The notes under the pieces are model-generated. The model ran no database searches, was not told the origin of the DNA, and saw nothing but the letters and a program-made list of their open reading frames with translations. Both the position numbers and the translations under genes were made by a program. A stretch of 64,000 nucleotides of DNA from Flavobacterium sp. Leaf82. GTDB lineage: Bacteria > Bacteroidota > Bacteroidia > Flavobacteriales > Flavobacteriaceae. Every line of letters starts with the position of its first letter. The stretch's first letter is position 1. The stretch spans positions 1 to 64,000 of the forward strand of contig NZ_LMMA01000034.1 in assembly GCF_001422725.1 (NCBI RefSeq), written 5' to 3'. Shown here in pieces: positions 43,167 through 52,058 of this stretch.

Positions 43167-43726
43167 AAAATTGAGGTAATATTTTTTTTTTGGTAATGTG
43201 TTTTTTGTAAGCTCACAAAATTAACTTTTTGAAACGAAAACTAAAGATGTTAGGTTTTATTTAACACTTGGATAATATTAATTTTAAACGTCTTTTAACA
43301 GTAAAATAAGCCAGCTTTTTGTAATTAGACTTTAGTTCCGAAAAAAGGTTTAAATCAAATCTTAATTATTTTAAATTAACTGCGATTATTTATTGTGTGA
43401 TGTTAAAAGTTTGTATTAAAATCATTTTTAGTAAATATATACCTATAAATATGTTTTTTAAATTGCATTTTACGTAAGTTATTTAGTATTTAAAAAAAAG
43501 TTTGCATTTTGACTTATTTTTTTTGCACTTTATCGATTTTATTCGTAACATTGATAAGCTTAAACAAAATGATCCGTTTTTTGTGAGAATAGTAATGTTT
43601 TTGGTGGTTAAGCGATAAAATGTGTAGGTTTTTTATTTGTTTTTAAGTTAAAGTTATTAAATACTGGAATAAATCATTTAACAATCGTTTAAACATTTTC
43701 TGTTCTAAATCAAAAACTATCTTTTT
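43167..43726. other. Long divergent intergene
   Basis: 560 bp of AT-rich DNA between the efflux operon and the thioredoxin-fold gene. Apart from the efflux promoter at 43216-43223 I see no gene, repeat or structured RNA. Confidence 0.6.
43216..43223 (-). promoter_or_regulatory. -7 promoter element of the efflux operon
   Basis: The minus strand reads TAATTTTG, a perfect TAnnTTTG, with TTAG about 19 bp upstream. The leader to the ATG at 43166 is about 43 nt. Confidence 0.55.
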
Positions 43727-44323
43727 ATGCTAAGAAAACTACTTGTTGGCTTATGGATGTTATTATTGTGTGTTGCTATTTCTGCTTTATTCTGGAAAAA
43801 CGAATTTAAATACAGTTTACCCACACCAATCCCCAAAAATTACCATGAGATAGCCATGGGAAGTAAAATTGATTTAAAATGCTGTATTACTGACAGCAGA
43901 CCTATTTTTATTCATTTTTTTAATCCGGATTGTCCTTGTTCCCGTTTCAATATTCCTCATGTAAGCGGACTGATTAAAAAGTATGGCGATAGAATTAATT
44001 TTAAAATCGTTGTACTGAATAAAGAAAAAGATTTTTCGATAGAAGAAATCCAGAAAAAATTTGATGCTAAAATTCCGGTATATTTTGATAACGGGATTGC
44101 AAAAAGTTGTGGGGTATTCTCAACACCTCAGGCAGTTATTATCGATGGTTCAAGAAGTTTGTACTACCGCGGAAATTATAATAAAACAAGATATTGCACA
44201 AACGCAGACAGTAATTATGCGCAAATAGCAATCGATTCTCTATTAAAACAAACCAAGTCCCCTTCGTTTGATGCTTTAGCTCTTAGAGCTTATGGATGCT
44301 CATTGCCAAAATGCACTAAATAA
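43727..44323 (+). CDS. Membrane-anchored thioredoxin-fold protein (RedB-like)
   Basis: 198 residues: one N-terminal membrane helix (7-25), then a periplasmic thioredoxin-like domain. The active-site region is FFNPDCPCSRFNIPHV (near 65-80), giving a CPCS motif rather than CxxC; the cis-Pro loop follows in VFSTPQAVIIDG. A second Cys pair, GCSLPKC, is at the C-terminus and may resolve the disulfide. The function is probably periplasmic thiol chemistry; the partner is unknown. It is 28 bp before the 6TM sensor gene, so possibly co-transcribed. Confidence 0.75.
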   Translation: MLRKLLVGLWMLLLCVAISALFWKNEFKYSLPTPIPKNYHEIAMGSKIDLKCCITDSRPIFIHFFNPDCPCSRFNIPHVSGLIKKYGDRINFKIVVLNKEKDFSIEEIQKKFDAKIPVYFDNGIAKSCGVFSTPQAVIIDGSRSLYYRGNYNKTRYCTNADSNYAQIAIDSLLKQTKSPSFDALALRAYGCSLPKCTK

Positions 44324-44351
44324 ATCTATTCCTAACCTAATCATTTAATTT

Positions 44352-45212
44352 ATGAAAACAAAAGCCAGTTTGAACGAACAAGATTATCTGCACAATTTTA
44401 TGTCTACCATGACACAAAAATCAGATACGATTATTAATTATGTTCTTGCAGTTTATTTCCTTCTCGGGATTGCCTTATCTTTTAAATACGACACATTTGA
44501 AATTGGGGTTGGAGTAGGGACTTTGAATGTTCTATTGTATTATTCTGCAAAATTTTTTATTAAAAATTCTAATTTTTATCAATACGTTTTATCAGTCGTT
44601 CTGGCGATTTTTATGGCACAATATATCTACCAGATGCACGGTTTATTTGAGATGCATTTTACGGTTTTTATTGCCAGTACCATTTTAATTATTTATCAAA
44701 ACTGGAAACTTCAAATTCCGCTTACGCTTTTGGTAGTCCTGCATCACGCAGCTTTAGCCTATATGCAAAACTTTATTTACACTGATCCAAAAGGATTACA
44801 GTTGTATTTTTCTCAGGTAAATTTTGATTTGGAAACCCTGATTATCCATGTTGTTTTAGCAGCAGTTGTTTTCTTTATGAATGGTTATTGGGCATATTAT
44901 TTTAAAGAACACAGCCAAAAACATATTTCTAAAATTTCTGATGAATATGAGTTGGAAAACATCAAACTGGCATCGGCAAAATACAGTTCAATGAGCGCTA
45001 CAAAAGATTATAATGACTTTATACACAGAACAACTCTGGATTTAAAATTGCCTGTAAACTCAGTTCTTAAACTTATTGATGTTTCAAAAGGACATACAGA
45101 TAATGATAAACTGTTGAGTTACCTGGAAATGATGAGAGAAAGTGCCAAAAAAATCGATGATCTTGTCAATGATATTCACGTTAAATCGACTAATACCAGA
45201 GGTCAGAGTTAA
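44352..45212 (+). CDS. Six-helix membrane sensor resembling chemoreceptor input domains
   Basis: In 286 residues the first about 195 carry some six hydrophobic helices with His/Trp-containing motifs (YQMHGLFEMHFTVFIASTIL, IYQNWKLQIPLTLLVVLHHA, NGYWAYYFKEHS). These motifs resemble membrane input regions of certain methyl-accepting chemotaxis proteins. The cytoplasmic tail (200-286) is helical and ends after LVNDIHVKS; it lacks MCP signalling sequence and kinase catalytic boxes. It probably signals through partners such as the Aer-like PAS protein encoded 92 bp later. Confidence 0.65.
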   Translation: MKTKASLNEQDYLHNFMSTMTQKSDTIINYVLAVYFLLGIALSFKYDTFEIGVGVGTLNVLLYYSAKFFIKNSNFYQYVLSVVLAIFMAQYIYQMHGLFEMHFTVFIASTILIIYQNWKLQIPLTLLVVLHHAALAYMQNFIYTDPKGLQLYFSQVNFDLETLIIHVVLAAVVFFMNGYWAYYFKEHSQKHISKISDEYELENIKLASAKYSSMSATKDYNDFIHRTTLDLKLPVNSVLKLIDVSKGHTDNDKLLSYLEMMRESAKKIDDLVNDIHVKSTNTRGQS

Positions 45213-45304
45213 TCTTAGAGAGAAAAGAGCTTAATTAAAATAATACTTTATAAGCCACAATTGTACGCAATTACAATTGCATATTAATTTAAAATACAAA
45301 ATTT

Positions 45305-45907
45305 ATGGATACCAGAATTAATCGCCCAACGCCATCAGACAGAGAGGTTGATTGGAATAAAACTAAAGTATTATTAAGTAAAACAGATATTAAAGGAACA
45401 ATTTTATACGCAAATGAAGCTTTTATTGACGTTTCAGGATATGATGAGCATGAACTAATTGGACAGCCTCATAATGTGGTACGCCATCCTGATATGCCAA
45501 AAGTGATTTTTAAATTTTTGTGGGACAGTATTAAGTCCAGTGAAAATATTCATGTGGTTATAAAAAACATGTCGAAAACCGGAAGGTATTATTGGGTTGT
45601 AACCGATTTTAAAATTATTGCAGATGGCGATGGAGAAATTGCCGGTTATTTTGGTACCAGAAAATCTGTTCCTGAAGAAATCATCGTCAAGTTTATAGAA
45701 CCTTTGTATAAAAAACTGCTTCATATCGAGGAAGTAAGCGGTCTTGGAGCCTCAGAAGATTATTTAATTGGTTTTCTGGAAGAACGCAAAAAGACCTATA
45801 TGGAATATATCGATCACTTGATTGCTACAGGAAAAGATGATAAAAATAAAATAAGCAAAGGACTTTTTAGCGGTTTATTCGATAAGAAAGCGCCACCTAA
45901 AAAGTAA
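45305..45907 (+). CDS. Aer-like PAS-domain protein without output domain
   Basis: This 200-residue protein has an N-terminal PAS domain (residues about 20-125) with the Aer-type motif LIGQPHNVVRHPDMPKVIF and YYWVVTDFKII. In E. coli Aer this domain binds FAD and senses redox state; the critical binding residues cannot be checked without alignment. The rest is a charged helical tail with no MCP, kinase or GGDEF domain. It probably interacts with a separate signalling protein. It follows the 6TM sensor gene. Confidence 0.8.
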   Translation: MDTRINRPTPSDREVDWNKTKVLLSKTDIKGTILYANEAFIDVSGYDEHELIGQPHNVVRHPDMPKVIFKFLWDSIKSSENIHVVIKNMSKTGRYYWVVTDFKIIADGDGEIAGYFGTRKSVPEEIIVKFIEPLYKKLLHIEEVSGLGASEDYLIGFLEERKKTYMEYIDHLIATGKDDKNKISKGLFSGLFDKKAPPKK

Positions 45908-46035
45908 AAACTGTCAAATAAAATAGCTTCATTGTATAAACTATTTCAATCTTAAAAATTTGTCCCCCAACAAATCTAAATCACCTTAGAACATAGATAT
46001 TGATTTTTTTTAATGCAGTGAAGTTTTTTTTTCTT

Positions 46036-46117
46036 AAGTTGCTAAGTTACTAAGGTTCTAAGGATCTAAGTTTTTATAAACTCAGAATCTTAGTAACTCA
46101 GAACCTTAGTACCTTAA
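46036..46117. repeat. Octamer-period inverted repeat between the PAS gene and recG
   Basis: AGTTGCTA, AGTTACTA, AGGTTCTA, AGGATCTA follow one another at 8-bp spacing, and an inverted set (TTAGTAAC, TCAGAACC, TTAGTACC) follows. The two arms can fold into a long hairpin that probably ends both converging transcripts. Confidence 0.65.
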
Positions 46118-48222
46118 CTAATATAATTCCAAATATTTTTCTTTTTTGTTAATTCTATAAAAACCGCTTTTAGTACGGCATGTTCCGGTTTTTGTAATGG
46201 TCCGTCTTCTTTTAAGATTTTCATGGCATAATTTCGTGCCAGACTTAAAATATCCCTATCGCGAACAATATCTGCAATTTGAAGGTTTAAAACACCACTT
46301 TGTTGCGTCCCCATTAAGTCTCCGGGACCACGAAGTTTCAGGTCGACTTCGGCAATTTCGAAACCGTCATTAGTCTGAACCATTGTTTCCATTCTGGTTT
46401 TACTGTCAGAACTTAATTTATGGCTGGTCATTAAAATGCAATAACTCTGTTCAGCTCCACGACCTACGCGACCACGCAATTGGTGCAACTGCGATAGTCC
46501 AAAACGTTCTGCACTTTCGATAATCATAACACTCGCATTTGGTACATTTACACCAACTTCGATTACGGTTGTTGCCACCATAATATTGGTTTTACCTTCA
46601 GAGAAACGTTTCATTTCGGCGTCTTTATCAGCAGGTTTCATTTTTCCGTGTAAGATAGAAATCGAATATTGCGGTAACGGAAAATCGCGTGATATACTTT
46701 CGTAACCATCCATTAAATCTTTGAAATCCATTTTTTCGGATTCCTGAATTAAAGGATAAACAATATAAATTTGTCTGCCCAAAGCGATTTCATCCTTTAA
46801 GAACTTCCATACTTTCAAACGATTGCTGTCAAATCTGTGAACGGTTTGGATGGGTTTTCGACCCGGAGGCAATTCGTCAATTACAGAAATATCTAAATCA
46901 CCGTACAAACTCATCGCTAAAGTTCGCGGAATAGGAGTGGCGGTCATCACTAAAACGTGTGGCGGAATTTCGTTTTTCTTCCACAATTTAGAGCGCTGTT
47001 CTACACCAAAACGATGCTGTTCATCAATTACTGCTAAACCCAAATTTTGGAATTTTACCTTGTCTTCTAGTAAGGCATGAGTCCCAATTAGAATATGCAG
47101 ACTTCCGTTTTCGAGTTCTTCGTGAATAATTCTTCGGGCTGCAATTTTAGTAGAACCGGTTAATATTTTTATGTTGATATTTAATGTCTCAGCCAACTCT
47201 GATAATCCAATAAAATGCTGATTTGCCAGAATTTCTGTTGGCGCCATCAAACACGCCTGAAAACCATTGTCTAAAGCCAGAAGCATGCTCAAAAAAGCAA
47301 CAATAGTTTTTCCGGAACCCACATCTCCCTGCAACAACCTGTTCATTTGAGCATTACTGCCCATGTCTGCACGAATTTCTTTTACCACTCGTTTTTGCGC
47401 ATTCGTAAGATCAAACGGCAAATGATTTTGATAAAAATTATTAAAATATTCACCCACTTTTGTAAATGGATGTCCTTTTATTTTATGTTTCCTGATCAGG
47501 TTTTTAGTAATCAATTGCAATTGAATAAAGAATAATTCTTCAAATTTCAATCGAAATTGGGCTTTCGCCAAAGCATCAGTACTTTTAGGAAAATGTATGT
47601 TGAATAAAGCGGCTCTTTTTGAAATTAGTTTTAATTCCTCGATCAAATATGGCGGAAAAGTTTCTGTAAACAGCGCTTGCGTTTCAATAAACAATTGCTC
47701 CATCATTTTATTAATGGTGCGGTTAGAAATTCCTCTGTTTGCTAAGGTTTCTGTTGAAGGATAAACGGGCTGCATCGCTGATCGAAGACTTTTTTCGTGA
47801 TCGCTCAGCAATTCAATTTCCGGATGTGCCATACTAAACTGACTTCCGTAAACGGAACATTTTCCAAAAATAACACAAGGTACATTCAGTTTTATACTCT
47901 CTCTGATCCATTTATGTCCCTGAAACCAGTTCAGATCAATTTGTCCTGTATCATCTACAAAAACAGCAACGAGACGTTTCTTGTTTTTAGCAAACTCAAC
48001 GGTTTTTATATTGATGATTTTTCCAATAATCTGAACTTCTGTACCCGTATTTTGAAGCTCATTGATCTTATAATATCGAGTTCTGTCAATATATCTATTG
48101 GGAAAAAAATTAACTAAATCTATATATTTATGAATGCCCAGCTCCTTACGAAGCAATTGTCCACGATTGGGACCAACGCCTTTTAAGTATTCAATTGGGG
48201 TTTCAAGAAGATAGTTAGACAT
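46114..48222 (-). CDS. recG: ATP-dependent DNA helicase RecG
   Basis: This 702-residue full-length RecG remodels stalled forks and Holliday junctions. It has an N-terminal wedge/OB domain (FPNRYIDRTRYYKINEL, IIGKI), Walker A LLQGDVGSGKTIVAFL, DEQH box LAVIDEQHRFGVEQRSKL, MTATPIPRTLAMSLYG, and the C-terminal TRG motif region GRVGRGAEQSYCILM. It is leftward and monocistronic as far as can be seen. Confidence 0.97.
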   Translation of the reverse strand: MSNYLLETPIEYLKGVGPNRGQLLRKELGIHKYIDLVNFFPNRYIDRTRYYKINELQNTGTEVQIIGKIINIKTVEFAKNKKRLVAVFVDDTGQIDLNWFQGHKWIRESIKLNVPCVIFGKCSVYGSQFSMAHPEIELLSDHEKSLRSAMQPVYPSTETLANRGISNRTINKMMEQLFIETQALFTETFPPYLIEELKLISKRAALFNIHFPKSTDALAKAQFRLKFEELFFIQLQLITKNLIRKHKIKGHPFTKVGEYFNNFYQNHLPFDLTNAQKRVVKEIRADMGSNAQMNRLLQGDVGSGKTIVAFLSMLLALDNGFQACLMAPTEILANQHFIGLSELAETLNINIKILTGSTKIAARRIIHEELENGSLHILIGTHALLEDKVKFQNLGLAVIDEQHRFGVEQRSKLWKKNEIPPHVLVMTATPIPRTLAMSLYGDLDISVIDELPPGRKPIQTVHRFDSNRLKVWKFLKDEIALGRQIYIVYPLIQESEKMDFKDLMDGYESISRDFPLPQYSISILHGKMKPADKDAEMKRFSEGKTNIMVATTVIEVGVNVPNASVMIIESAERFGLSQLHQLRGRVGRGAEQSYCILMTSHKLSSDSKTRMETMVQTNDGFEIAEVDLKLRGPGDLMGTQQSGVLNLQIADIVRDRDILSLARNYAMKILKEDGPLQKPEHAVLKAVFIELTKKKNIWNYIS

Positions 48223-48493
48223 TTTATTTAGACAGTTAATCTTAGACTATAAAAAAAGAGAATAGAGCATCTTGAGTCTATTTTCTTTAATTTATTACTC
48301 TTTTATTTTTTTAGAAAAGCGAAGATAGATTTTAATTAGGAAATTTGAAAGTGTATTGTTTTATTATGCTTTTATTACTTTAGGCGAAGGTTTTAAAATT
48401 TTTAATATTAACTTACCGTTAATTTAATAATCTGATACGCAACTATTCTAATAAATGAGCATCTTTATACTAATAACTTTTAAACCTTAAAAA
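48223..48493. other. Intergene with a near-perfect hairpin
   Basis: AAAGAGAATAGA and TCTATTTTCTTT (about 48254-48289) pair with one mismatch. The rest is AT-rich with no gene seen. Confidence 0.45.
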
Positions 48494-48907
48494 ATGAAGA
48501 AAATTGTACTTTTATTGGTGTTTGCTCTTGCGCTTGCTTCTTGTTCAAATAATGATGCTGACGATGTTGTTGTAGTTTCTGATTATTACGGAAAATGGAA
48601 TCAATTTGCTGAAGCTCCGTATGCGAATGATCCGTCGTCAACACAATTTTCGTATCAGTTTAATAAAGATAATACTTTTACCAAGACAAGAAATTACGAT
48701 AATAAGATTACAACTTTGTCAGGAACTTTTGAGATAAAAACCAATGAAAATTCAACCGTTTTTGTATTGACTTACAAAGAAGAAAATTTTTTAATATCCA
48801 GTTGTACCGGAGGTTTGACAGAAAGTTTTACTTTGGATAAAAACGGACATTTAAATGATAATGCTGGCATGTGTGATCGTTATGGGAAATACAAAAAAGC
48901 AAAATAA
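48494..48907 (+). CDS. Small lipoprotein with lipocalin-like pattern
   Basis: This 137-residue protein has a lipoprotein signal KKIVLLLVFALALASC (acylated Cys at 17) followed by Asp-rich SNNDADD. The mature part, with YYGKWNQFAEAPY, NNTFTKTRNYDNKITTLSGT-like strands and a short CxGG, resembles Bacteroidota lipocalin-like lipoproteins. It probably faces the periplasm or cell surface. No function is known. The next gene is 32 bp away but unrelated in type. Confidence 0.72.
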   Translation: MKKIVLLLVFALALASCSNNDADDVVVVSDYYGKWNQFAEAPYANDPSSTQFSYQFNKDNTFTKTRNYDNKITTLSGTFEIKTNENSTVFVLTYKEENFLISSCTGGLTESFTLDKNGHLNDNAGMCDRYGKYKKAK

Positions 48908-48939
48908 AAAACGTAAGTTTGCTAAAAAAATACTAATAA

Positions 48940-49482
48940 ATGGCAACTCACTTAGCACTTTTACGCGGCATCAATGTTTCTGGTCACAATATGATGAAAA
49001 TGGAAGCTTTGAAAGCTATGTTAGAAAATATTGGTTTTCAGAATGTGAGAACGTATCTGCAATCCGGAAATGTTTTTGTAGATTCTGACGAAGAAAGTGC
49101 GTCGAAAGTTGGTTTTATGATCAAACAGGAAATTTTCAAGGTTTTTGGACATGAAGTTCCTACGATTGTTATTGCTAAAGAAGACTTGGAATTGTGTTTT
49201 AAAAACAATCCATTTCTTAAAGAAAAAGAAGTCGATACCAAAAAACTTTATGTAGCTTTTGTGTCAGTTGCTTTAAAAAGTGAGAATATAAACGACTTGA
49301 AAATCAGTCAGTTCAAACCGGACGAAGCAAGTATCGACGGAAACAGAATTTTTATTAAATATGCCGTTGGTGCAGGAAAAACAAGGTTTGATCAAAAATA
49401 CATTGAGAAAAAACTAAATGTTACGGCAACAATTAGAAACTGGAATACCGTTACAAATTTATTGAATATGTATGCTGAATAA
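48940..49482 (+). CDS. DUF1697 protein
   Basis: This 180-residue DUF1697 protein has the standard N-terminus HLALLRGINVSGHNMMKMEA and LQSGNVFVDS, and the C-terminal ITIRNWNTV-like TATIRNWNTVTNLLNM. It is cytoplasmic. The family is widespread with no established activity; structures suggest two ferredoxin-like halves. Length and motifs are complete. Confidence 0.92.
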   Translation: MATHLALLRGINVSGHNMMKMEALKAMLENIGFQNVRTYLQSGNVFVDSDEESASKVGFMIKQEIFKVFGHEVPTIVIAKEDLELCFKNNPFLKEKEVDTKKLYVAFVSVALKSENINDLKISQFKPDEASIDGNRIFIKYAVGAGKTRFDQKYIEKKLNVTATIRNWNTVTNLLNMYAE

Positions 49483-49517
49483 TTTAATTAGGAAATGATA
49501 ATCTTGTAATTTTCTCA

Positions 49518-50021
49518 TTAATCTCTCAGCCATTTTAGCATTTCAGGAAAAGCAGGTTTCCCTTGTTCAAGAGCACGATCTTGCGATAAACAAAGTCCCA
49601 TCCATTCCAGAAAAGGTAAACCAATATAGTTTTTAGCACTAAAATTAGAAATAAACCAATCTGATTGGTTTTTATAACCATTGGGATGAAACACAAATTC
49701 CAGCGGTAATTTTAGATGTGTTAACGCAGCAAATGACCATAAAATTGCACCTATTTCTTCGGCTTGAGTTGGCCAATCCGGAGAGATTTCACTAGTTCCT
49801 GCTAATTTCCTTTCGGCAGAACTTGTTACTGCTAAATGTCCCGCTTCATGCAGGATATCTCCGGGATATAGTAATTTATCATAATCGATATAAAGACAAT
49901 TTGGTCCTAAACTTAATCCGGGTAAAAAAGTATCATCTAATTTTTTTTCAATTATATCTATTCCTATTTCGTTTATAAAGGATATAATTTTCTGTATTTC
50001 TAGACTTGCTTTTACAGACAT
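49518..50021 (-). CDS. Small HExxH protein, possible metallopeptidase-like
   Basis: In 167 residues, DILHEAGHLAVTS holds HEAGH at 58-62 and AEEIGAILW at 88-96 could supply a Glu third ligand, the gluzincin pattern. It has no signal peptide and no other recognised domain; the C-terminal half is rich in aromatic residues (LPFLEWMGLCL). It may be a minimal zinc peptidase or a zinc protein that lost activity. It is leftward, 49 bp before the next leftward gene. Confidence 0.7.
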   Translation of the reverse strand: MSVKASLEIQKIISFINEIGIDIIEKKLDDTFLPGLSLGPNCLYIDYDKLLYPGDILHEAGHLAVTSSAERKLAGTSEISPDWPTQAEEIGAILWSFAALTHLKLPLEFVFHPNGYKNQSDWFISNFSAKNYIGLPFLEWMGLCLSQDRALEQGKPAFPEMLKWLRD

Positions 50022-50070
50022 ACTAATAAATTTTCAGGTGAATTAATATTTTAGATAATCAGGCAGTAAC

Positions 50071-50472
50071 TTATTTTTCAATGGATAGAATTGGTGTTCT
50101 TTTTAAAAAGATGGTATCGGCATTATGAATACTTCCTTTTCTGATTCCGCCGCCAAAAGGGTTGAATAATTCAATGTGTTTTTTGTCATAACCTTCTTTG
50201 CTAATTACTTCATTTACAATTAAAGGCGGCGCTTCATACCCAACAAAAGTAAGCTGGGAATAACGCAGTTCTTTTAATTGAAAATAACCGTTAACATTTG
50301 TTAGATTTTCTCCCACTTTACAGTTTTCAATAGGTTTTCTGGAAATAGAATCATAAATATATCCAACAATTTGAGGTCTTTTGCATCTACTGGTCAAACA
50401 GCTTTGGCAAACAAAACCAATTATAAGCAAAAGCAATAAAGGATATAATTTTTTATAACGTTGTATTTTCAT
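50071..50472 (-). CDS. Lipoprotein with CarboxypepD_reg-like fold
   Basis: This 133-residue protein has a lipoprotein signal (LLLLIIGFVCQSC, Cys near 25) and a small beta-sandwich, QIVGYIYDSISRKPIENCKV with NVNGYFQLKEL, typical of the carboxypeptidase regulatory-like domain of Bacteroidota surface proteins. The role is unknown. It starts 6 bp after the stop of the Dph6-like gene, so the two are probably co-transcribed. Confidence 0.72.
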   Translation of the reverse strand: MKIQRYKKLYPLLLLLIIGFVCQSCLTSRCKRPQIVGYIYDSISRKPIENCKVGENLTNVNGYFQLKELRYSQLTFVGYEAPPLIVNEVISKEGYDKKHIELFNPFGGGIRKGSIHNADTIFLKRTPILSIEK

Positions 50473-50478
50473 CTTCTA

Positions 50479-51216
50479 TTAAATTAAGTCACAATACCAA
50501 AATCCAAAATCAAATGCATCGCTGGCAGTTGTATCGCAAGCAGTATTTGTAGAATCTTGTGTTTTTGGCTTTTCATATTTGCGGTAAACGATTTCGCCAA
50601 TTTCAAAATTTATTGGTTGTGAAAAAATAGGTCCGTCAAAAGTAAAAGTATGAAATTCACCATTTTCTCCGCAAACGTCTACATTCTCCGGTAAGTCATT
50701 TATGAATTCCTGATCTATGATTCGACCAACAAAGCTTTTATCGAGATAACGCTCGTTAACGCAGACCACAATAGTTTTAAAACCAAGCGATATAAATTCC
50801 TGAATTAAATCGTGGGTTGGGATTTTCCAAAGAGGGAAAACACCTTTAAAACCAATTTTAGCCAGTTGATCTTCGCGATATTTACGTAAATCTTCCAGAA
50901 AAATATCCCCAAAAACAGAATATACAATGCCTTGATTTTTAAAATCGATTAAGGTTTCGTTCAGTACATTTTCATAAACTTCCATCGTAGGCATTTCAGG
51001 AACCTGCATAATTTTAAGAGGTAATCCAATGCTTTTTGCCTGCGCCTCAAGTAACTCAACACGAACGCCGTGCATCGAGATTCTCTGAAATTGCTGATTG
51101 ACACTCGTTAGTAAATATTCTATTTTAAAATCAGGATTTTGTAGTGTTTTGTATAAAGCCAGAGCAGAATCTTTCCCGCTGCTCCAGTTAAATATTGCTT
51201 TTTGAGATGTTGGCAC
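50479..51216 (-). CDS. Dph6-like ATP-pyrophosphatase (diphthine--ammonia ligase family)
   Basis: This 245-residue adenine-nucleotide alpha hydrolase has the PP-loop FNWSSGKDSALALYK at residues 9-23 and HGVRVELLEAQAKSIGLPLK and YSVFGDIFLEDLRKYRE typical of ATP_bind_4. Eukaryotic Dph6 amidates diphthine; bacteria lack diphthamide, so the bacterial role is not known and may be amidation of another substrate. It is cytoplasmic and first of a leftward pair with the lipoprotein gene. Confidence 0.87.
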   Translation of the reverse strand: MPTSQKAIFNWSSGKDSALALYKTLQNPDFKIEYLLTSVNQQFQRISMHGVRVELLEAQAKSIGLPLKIMQVPEMPTMEVYENVLNETLIDFKNQGIVYSVFGDIFLEDLRKYREDQLAKIGFKGVFPLWKIPTHDLIQEFISLGFKTIVVCVNERYLDKSFVGRIIDQEFINDLPENVDVCGENGEFHTFTFDGPIFSQPINFEIGEIVYRKYEKPKTQDSTNTACDTTASDAFDFGFWYCDLI

Positions 51217-51277
51217 GTTGTTATAATTTTCTATGGTAAACTTACAAATTTCATTCGATTTGTTAGCGAAACCTTTG

Positions 51278-51285
51278 TAACTTTG
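51278..51285 (+). promoter_or_regulatory. -7 promoter element of the RAYT gene
   Basis: TAACTTTG is a perfect TAnnTTTG match, with TTTG 15 bp upstream. Transcription would start about 14 bp before the ATG at 51306. Confidence 0.5.
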
Positions 51286-51305
51286 GGTTTCTTACACGCC
51301 AAAAA

Positions 51306-52052
51306 ATGACATTATTTAAAGATAAATTTAAAATGGATTCAAATAGATTGAAAAACTGGGATTATTCTAGCTCAGCAATTTATTTTATCACATTGGTTAC
51401 TCAAAATAGAGAATGTGTTTTTGGATCTATTATGCAGGATAAAATGATTTTAAATAAAAATGGTCAAGTTGTAGAAAATGAATTGTTGAAATCTATAAAA
51501 ATTCGTAAAAATTGGTTTTTTCATAATTGGATCGTTATGCCAAATCATATTCATTTATTGATAGAAATTCAAAACAACGAGATTTCTACACAAACAAATA
51601 ATCTACACACCCAGATTGAACGATCGCAAATTGAACACAAACAAATTGAACGCCAACAAATTGAACACCAACAAATTGAACGTTCGCATATTGTAGAGAC
51701 GCACAGCAGTGCGTCTACGCCCGGCACATCGACAACAAATATCGCGTCAAATATTGGGTTAAACGTTGCGGAGACGCACTGCTGTGCGTCTCTACGGAAT
51801 AACCATGAGAATAACCATGAGAATAATCACGCGAATAAATATGGAACTGTATTATATCGAAAACCCAATTCTATTTCATCATTTGTTGCTATCTTTAAAT
51901 CGGTAACAACAAAACAAATAAATGGTCTTGATTCTATATGGCAATCAAATTATCACGATCATATTGTTCGCAATCATAAAACTTTCGAAACTATTTATAA
52001 TTATATAAAAACCAACCCATTGTCTTGGGAAATGGATTCTATGAAACTTTAA
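51306..52052 (+). CDS. REP-associated tyrosine transposase (RAYT, Y1_Tnp) with REP sequences inside the gene
   Basis: 248 residues. The Y1 transposase fold starts RLKNWDYSSSAIYFITLVTQ and has the HUH motif MPNHIHLLIEI (His81/His83) and the late Tyr in IYNYIKTNPLSWE (Tyr233). RAYTs cut and move REP palindromes. Residues about 92-178 are an insertion: five QIExx pentapeptides, then VETHSSAST and ETHCCASL encoded by an inverted REP pair, then NNHENNHENNHAN repeats. Without it the length would be near the usual 165-185. The frame is intact, so the protein may be active. A start at residue 11 is also possible. Confidence 0.9.
   Translation: MTLFKDKFKMDSNRLKNWDYSSSAIYFITLVTQNRECVFGSIMQDKMILNKNGQVVENELLKSIKIRKNWFFHNWIVMPNHIHLLIEIQNNEISTQTNNLHTQIERSQIEHKQIERQQIEHQQIERSHIVETHSSASTPGTSTTNIASNIGLNVAETHCCASLRNNHENNHENNHANKYGTVLYRKPNSISSFVAIFKSVTTKQINGLDSIWQSNYHDHIVRNHKTFETIYNYIKTNPLSWEMDSMKL
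51612..51690 (+). repeat. 15-bp tandem repeats in the RAYT gene
   Basis: Five in-frame copies of a unit like CAAATTGAACGCCAA encode QIERS/QIEHK/QIERQ and so on. They precede the first REP copy. Confidence 0.8.
51693..51795. repeat. Inverted REP pair embedded in the RAYT coding sequence
   Basis: 51693-51717 is identical to 35411-35435, and 51772-51795 is identical to 24 of the 25 bases at 35461-35485. The copies are inverted, 54 bp apart and in frame. This is the substrate-type sequence of a RAYT inside the RAYT gene itself. Confidence 0.9.
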
Positions 52053-52058
52053 TTATCA

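Noticed and set aside
47797..48117. 106-codon frame antisense to recG
   Set aside because: Shadow of recG with no independent support.
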